Below are positions 14,573 through 18,574 of a stretch of 18,574 bases of DNA, in pieces. The position numbers and the translations under genes are program-made. The notes below the pieces were generated by a model that was not told the origin of the DNA, made no database searches, and saw only the letters and a program-made list of their open reading frames with translations. Origin of the DNA: Ruminococcaceae bacterium UBA6364 (GTDB lineage Bacteria; Bacillota; Clostridia; Oscillospirales; Acutalibacteraceae); the NCBI GenBank assembly GCA_002440045.1, contig DJRI01000067.1, positions 1,013-19,586 on the forward strand, read 5' to 3'. The number at the start of each line of letters is the position of its first letter. The first letter of the stretch is position 1.

Positions 14573-15568
14573 ATGCTTCAAAATAAAGAAATATTTATAC
14601 CCGACCTCGGCAAAATCGAAGCCGACAGCGGCTTTTTGCTTCTTGACAGCACCGAGGACAAGCGTTTTTTTAAGGGGAAAGACGGCGTTGAGCTTATTGC
14701 TTCAACGGGCGACGGAAAGGTCGAATTTGTTTCGTTCGGAACGCACACGCTTGCGGCGGTAAAATCTGCGGTGGCTTTTCCCGTTTATTACCCCGTTTAC
14801 CCCGTAAAGACCGAGTATCCTTTAAGCGCCGTGCTTATGGACCTTGACGGCACTACCGTCAAAAGCGAGGATTTTTGGATTTGGATTATAGAAATGACCA
14901 CCGGAAGCCTTCTTAACAACCCGAAATTTGAGCTTGAAGAAGAGGATTTGCCGTTTGTTTCGGGGCACAGCGTTTCAGAGCATCTTTCTTATTGCATAGA
15001 TAAATATTGCCCCGGCGCTTCGCTTGAAAAGGCGCGCGAGTACTATTTTATGCACACCCACCGCGAGATGGACGAAATTATGAACGGCAGGGGAAAAGAC
15101 GGCGCATTTACGCCTGCCGAAGGCATAAAGGACTTTTTGCTTGAGCTTAAAAGCATGGGCGTTAAAATAGGTCTTGTTACCTCGGGACTTTATGAAAAAG
15201 CCTGGCCCGAAATTCTTTCGGCTTTTAAAACGCTCGGAATGGGCGACCCCAAGGATTTTTATGACGCAATAATTTCGGCGGGCTTTCCGCTCGGCAAGGG
15301 CAAGGTCGGCACGTTGGGCGAGCTTTCGCCGAAGCCGCACCCGTGGCTTTACAGCGAAACGGCTGTTGTAGGCTTGGGCGAGGCGTTTTCAAACAGAAAC
15401 CGCATAGTCGGCATTGAGGACAGCGGCGCGGGCGTTTGCTCGGTACGCCTTGCGGGCTACACAACCATAGGCATTGCGGGCGGCAACATAGAGTCAAGCG
15501 GCACAAAGCCCGTTTGTTCGCATTTCTGCAATAATTTTGAAGAGATTATGAAAGTAATAAATGGTTAA
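14573..15568 (+). CDS. HAD-superfamily phosphatase with an N-terminal extension
   Basis: A 331-residue cytoplasmic hydrolase of the HAD superfamily, beta-phosphoglucomutase/phosphatase-like with a helical cap. Motif I MDLDGTT gives nucleophile D90 and acid/base D92; motif II is LVTSG (S204); motif III Lys is probably K254 in SPKPHPW; motif IV is GIEDSGAG (E282-D283). The cap lies between motif I and about residue 185. An unusual ~80-residue N-terminal part (FIPDLGKIEADSGFLLLDST onward) precedes motif I and looks beta-rich; most HAD enzymes start almost at motif I. The start at 14573 is chosen because AAAGGA sits about nine bases upstream and the alternative ATG at 14534 overlaps the promoter. 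The stop codon overlaps the ribosome site of the downstream GH38 gene, indicating tight coupling. The substrate, perhaps a sugar phosphate, is inferred from context only. Confidence 0.87.
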   Translation: MLQNKEIFIPDLGKIEADSGFLLLDSTEDKRFFKGKDGVELIASTGDGKVEFVSFGTHTLAAVKSAVAFPVYYPVYPVKTEYPLSAVLMDLDGTTVKSEDFWIWIIEMTTGSLLNNPKFELEEEDLPFVSGHSVSEHLSYCIDKYCPGASLEKAREYYFMHTHREMDEIMNGRGKDGAFTPAEGIKDFLLELKSMGVKIGLVTSGLYEKAWPEILSAFKTLGMGDPKDFYDAIISAGFPLGKGKVGTLGELSPKPHPWLYSETAVVGLGEAFSNRNRIVGIEDSGAGVCSVRLAGYTTIGIAGGNIESSGTKPVCSHFCNNFEEIMKVING

Positions 15569-15578
15569 GGAGACAAAG

Positions 15579-18437
15579 ATGGATAATAACGACAAAAAGC
15601 TTCAGCTTCACTTTATTTCAAATACGCACTGGGACAGAGAATGGCGCTTTTCTGCAAGGAGAACGCAGTATATGCTCGGCTATATGCTCGATATGCTGCT
15701 TGATATTCTTGACAAAAACCCCGATTACCGCCATTTTCACCTCGATTCGCAAACAATGCCTATACAGGATTATTTGGAGGTTTATCCCGAGAAAAAAGAA
15801 AAGCTTAAAAAATATATAAGCGAAGGCAGAATCGGCGTGGGTCCGTGGTTTTGCCTGCCCGACGAATTTTGCGTCGGCGGCGAAAGCCTTATAAGAAACC
15901 TGCTTTTGGGTCACAAAATCGGCAAAGAGATGGGCGGCATAAGCAAAACGGGCTATTCGCCCTTCGGCTGGGGGCAGATTTCTCAGCTGCCGCAGATATA
16001 CGCGGGGTTTGACATACACTTCGCTTCGTTCTATCGCGGCGTAAACGAATATACAACGCCTCATTCCGAATTTTTCTGGGAAAGCCCCGACGGCACCAGA
16101 ATATATGCTTCGCGCCTCGGAAAACGTCCGCGCTACAACCTTTGGTATATTGTTCAGCGCCCCGTTTACTACAATCAGTCAAACGAAAATAACCGCAATA
16201 TGCTTTGGAACGACAACAACGGTACGTTCAAGTTTATAGATACCGATAACGGAATGCTCGACTATCAGTATGCGCACCCGTTTTATGAGTATCATAAAGA
16301 GAATATCCGCGAGCGTGCCGAGCAGGCAGTAAAAGAGCAGGACAACGACTGGACAACGCCGCACCGCTTTTGGTCTGTAGGTCACGACTCGTCATGCCCC
16401 GACGCGCGCGAGGTTCAAATGATTAAAGACCTTGACGAGGCGCTCCCGGGAGCAAACGTTTTCCATTCGACCCTTCGCGAGTTTGAGCAGGGCGTTATCG
16501 ATGAATTTGACGAAAACTCACCCGTATTAAAGGGCGAAATGCGCGACCCCTATACAAAGGGCAGTGTAAGCCCCATGATGGGATGGATAATTTCCGCAAG
16601 GACATATATAAAACAGGCTAATTTCGACGCCGAGCGCCGGCTTCAAAACTACGCCGAGCCCATGGCTGTTTTTGCATCGTTTTGCGGCGCGCCGTATCCG
16701 CAGAATTTTATTGATCTTTCATATAACTATCTTCTTCAGAACCACGGCCACGACAGCATCGGCTCCTGCGGGCGCGACGTTGTGTATGAAGACGTTATTT
16801 ACCGCTTCCGTCAGTCAAAAGAGCTTTCGGTATGCGTTTTTGAACGCGCTTTTCAGGATGTTGCGGGCGATATTGACCTTTCTTCGTTCTCGCGCGATGA
16901 CGCGGCTATTGTTGTGTTTAACCCCGCGCCGTTTAAAAGAAGCGAGTGCACAAAACTCAGCGTAGAAATACCTGCCGAATGGAAAGCCGACAGCTTTAAA
17001 GTGCTTGATACCGACGGCAGTGAGCTTACATATCAGGTGCTTTCGACGAACAAAAACAACGCTCAGATAATTCAGAACCCCAACGACGTTGCAAACGTTT
17101 TGCATACCGAGCAATACACAATTATGCTTGATGTTAAAGACGTTCCCGCGCTCGGCTATAAGACGTTAAAAGTAATGCCGCTTAAAAACGTGCGCGCAAA
17201 GAACCCCGTAACAATGAAAAAGCGCGAGCAGACAGCCGAAAACGAATATATCCGCCTTACAATTAACAGCAACGGCACGTTTGACGTTTACAGCAAAGAA
17301 ACGGGCAAAACGTATCCGTCGCTCGGATATTTCAAGGATACGGGCGAAATCGGCAACCCGTGGGAGCACATAGTCCCCGAAAACGACGAGACATTTACAA
17401 CTCTTAACGAAAACGCAAAGGTTACGCTTCTTCACGAGGGCGAGCTTGAAACGTCGTTTAAGGTCGTTATAAATTGGGCGCTTCCCGAGGGGCGTTCTCT
17501 CGACGAAAAAACGCGCTCGAAGCATCTTAACCCGTTTGTTATCGAAAATATAATCACATTAAGAAAAGGCGCGCGCTTTGTTGAAATTGAAACCACTGTC
17601 GATAACAGAAGCGAGGACCACTATTTCCAGGTTGCGTTCCCCACGAACGTAAAAGCCGATTATGTTTTTGCACAGGGTCAGTTTGACGTTATAAAAAGAG
17701 CGATTAAAAAGCCCGACTATACGCTTTATGACGAAATACCGATGAGCGAAGCGCCTATGAACTCGTTTGTTGATATTTCGGACGGCGGCGACGGTGTTGC
17801 GCTTCTTAACACGGGTCTTAAAGCGTATGAGGCGGCTGACGACGAGGAGCGCACCGTGTATCTTTCGCTTCTTCGCGCGTTCCCGCTCAGAATTTGTGTT
17901 ACAAGCGATATGCAGGACTACAGCGGGCTTGACAAAGGCTCTCAAAGTCTCGGCAAAAGCACGTTCCGCTATGCGTTTATGCCCCATGGCGGCGATTGGG
18001 AAGAAGCGAATGTATGGGGCGAGTCCGAAAAATTTAACCTTATTTTCTCGGCTGTCCAGCTTGCGCCGACTTCGCACGGCAAAAACGCTCTTGCACATTC
18101 GTTTGTTGAGCTTAACACCGACCGTCTTAACGTCAGCGCGATAAAGAAAAGCGAGGATAAAGAGGGCTATGTAATAAGACTTTTCAACCCGTCCGACAAA
18201 ACGGTTAAAGCGGCTGTGCGCCTTAACGGCGGCATAGCCCCGACAGAAAAGACGCAAAGCCCGCTTGAAAGGCAAAGAGCCGAATTTGAGCTTCCCGAAT
18301 ATTCGGGCAAAAAGTGGAGCAAGGCGTTGCTTGTATCACTTGAAGAAAAAGAAATCGCACCGCTTGAAATCGACGAAAACGGCTTCTGCGAGTTTGAGAT
18401 AACAGGCAAAAAGATTCTTACAATCAAGTTTTGCTGA
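15579..18437 (+). CDS. GH38-family protein lacking the catalytic nucleophile Asp
   Basis: A 952-residue GH38-like protein in the MngB-size class, without signal peptide. It opens directly with ISNTHWDREWRFS (zinc ligands H17, D19), then a PDEF.VGGESLIRNLL block (94-109) and NHGHDSIGSCGRDVV with the expected zinc ligand H391. The nucleophile block, normally GYxPDxFGQISQxPQI, reads GYSPFGWGQISQLPQI (125-140): the Asp that acts as nucleophile and zinc ligand is F129 (codon 15963-15965), and no other Asp lies near. The acid/base region may be SVGHDSSCPDA (267-276). C-terminal beta domains are intact and the frame is open throughout, so it is not decayed. It may be inactive, act by another mechanism, or only bind glycans. 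Start at ATG 15579: AAGGAG at 15567-15572 overlaps the HAD stop codon; a start at 15561 would precede that site. Confidence 0.88.
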   Translation: MDNNDKKLQLHFISNTHWDREWRFSARRTQYMLGYMLDMLLDILDKNPDYRHFHLDSQTMPIQDYLEVYPEKKEKLKKYISEGRIGVGPWFCLPDEFCVGGESLIRNLLLGHKIGKEMGGISKTGYSPFGWGQISQLPQIYAGFDIHFASFYRGVNEYTTPHSEFFWESPDGTRIYASRLGKRPRYNLWYIVQRPVYYNQSNENNRNMLWNDNNGTFKFIDTDNGMLDYQYAHPFYEYHKENIRERAEQAVKEQDNDWTTPHRFWSVGHDSSCPDAREVQMIKDLDEALPGANVFHSTLREFEQGVIDEFDENSPVLKGEMRDPYTKGSVSPMMGWIISARTYIKQANFDAERRLQNYAEPMAVFASFCGAPYPQNFIDLSYNYLLQNHGHDSIGSCGRDVVYEDVIYRFRQSKELSVCVFERAFQDVAGDIDLSSFSRDDAAIVVFNPAPFKRSECTKLSVEIPAEWKADSFKVLDTDGSELTYQVLSTNKNNAQIIQNPNDVANVLHTEQYTIMLDVKDVPALGYKTLKVMPLKNVRAKNPVTMKKREQTAENEYIRLTINSNGTFDVYSKETGKTYPSLGYFKDTGEIGNPWEHIVPENDETFTTLNENAKVTLLHEGELETSFKVVINWALPEGRSLDEKTRSKHLNPFVIENIITLRKGARFVEIETTVDNRSEDHYFQVAFPTNVKADYVFAQGQFDVIKRAIKKPDYTLYDEIPMSEAPMNSFVDISDGGDGVALLNTGLKAYEAADDEERTVYLSLLRAFPLRICVTSDMQDYSGLDKGSQSLGKSTFRYAFMPHGGDWEEANVWGESEKFNLIFSAVQLAPTSHGKNALAHSFVELNTDRLNVSAIKKSEDKEGYVIRLFNPSDKTVKAAVRLNGGIAPTEKTQSPLERQRAEFELPEYSGKKWSKALLVSLEEKEIAPLEIDENGFCEFEITGKKILTIKFC

Positions 18438-18442
18438 CAGAC

Positions 18443-18574
18443 GGGAGCTGTTAGCTATTAGCCTTTAGCCTTTAGCTACGCGGCAAAGCCGCAAGAGCCG
18501 TTGGCTGTTAGCTGTTAGCCTTTAGCTACGCGGCGAAGCCGCAAGAGCCGTTGGCTGTTAGCTGTTAGCCGTTA
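18443..18574. repeat. 50-base tandem repeat array with internal GC hairpin, cut by window end
   Basis: Just after the GH38 stop, a 50-base unit occurs at 18467-18516 and again at 18517-18566, differing at a single base (GCGGCAAAGCCGC against GCGGCGAAGCCGC), and a third copy begins at 18567. A partial unit lies at 18443-18466. Each unit joins a block of heptads of the form GCYNTTA (GCTGTTA, GCTATTA, GCCTTTA) to a short perfect hairpin GCGGC-loop-GCCGC. Both strands are full of stop codons, so the array is not coding. No transposase or cas gene is seen. The array may continue beyond the window. Confidence 0.85.

Noticed and set aside
18443..18574. CRISPR array
   Set aside because: The repeat copies are directly adjacent with no unique spacers and there are no cas genes.

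Overview
The window reads as a chromosomal segment of an anaerobic Firmicute, most likely an uncultured clostridial (Oscillospira/Ruminococcus-like) gut bacterium. The basis is an AgrA/AgrC-style LytTR-GHKL two-component pair, the UPF0237-UPF0210 gene pair common in Firmicutes, strong purine-rich Shine-Dalgarno sites, sigma-A promoters, intrinsic terminators with T-tracts, and moderate-GC genes with AT-rich spacers. The taxonomic call is an inference; no rRNA or tRNA gene is visible. Coding density is high and no frameshifted gene, phage, IS element or CRISPR array was seen.

Layout: (1) 48-2080, plus strand, response regulator and membrane histidine kinase with a 4-base overlap. (2) 2167-3516, minus, MATE-family transporter with a consensus promoter. 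(3) 3634-5275, minus, flavodoxin-like protein followed by a calcineurin-like metallophosphoesterase. (4) 5599-8561, plus, GPH-type sugar symporter followed by a secreted PHP-domain metallohydrolase, behind a 320-base regulatory region rich in inverted repeats. (5) 8707-10344, plus, ACT-domain protein and UPF0210/PFL-like protein. (6) 10436-14405, minus, GH38 alpha-mannosidase followed by a PHP phosphatase. (7) 14573-18437, plus, HAD phosphatase followed by a second GH38-family protein. (8) From about 18443 to the end, a non-coding 50-base tandem repeat that runs off the window.

Units 6 and 7 are transcribed head to head from a shared 167-base promoter region, and each pairs one GH38 protein with one small phosphatase. 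With the GPH symporter, the secreted PHP protein and the metallophosphoesterase, the window suggests uptake and intracellular trimming of mannose-containing, possibly phosphorylated, glycans. That substrate is inference. Both GH38 proteins lack a signal peptide and should be cytoplasmic.

The most notable observation is that the second GH38 protein has kept the fold signatures and most metal-binding motifs but has Phe where the family's catalytic nucleophile Asp (also a zinc ligand) should be, while its neighbour 1.5 kb away has the complete active site. Others are a terminator stem family sharing GGCTGTAA, a cluster of TGCACA half-sites plus a palindrome over the -10 box of the sugar transporter promoter, and the terminal 50-base repeats.
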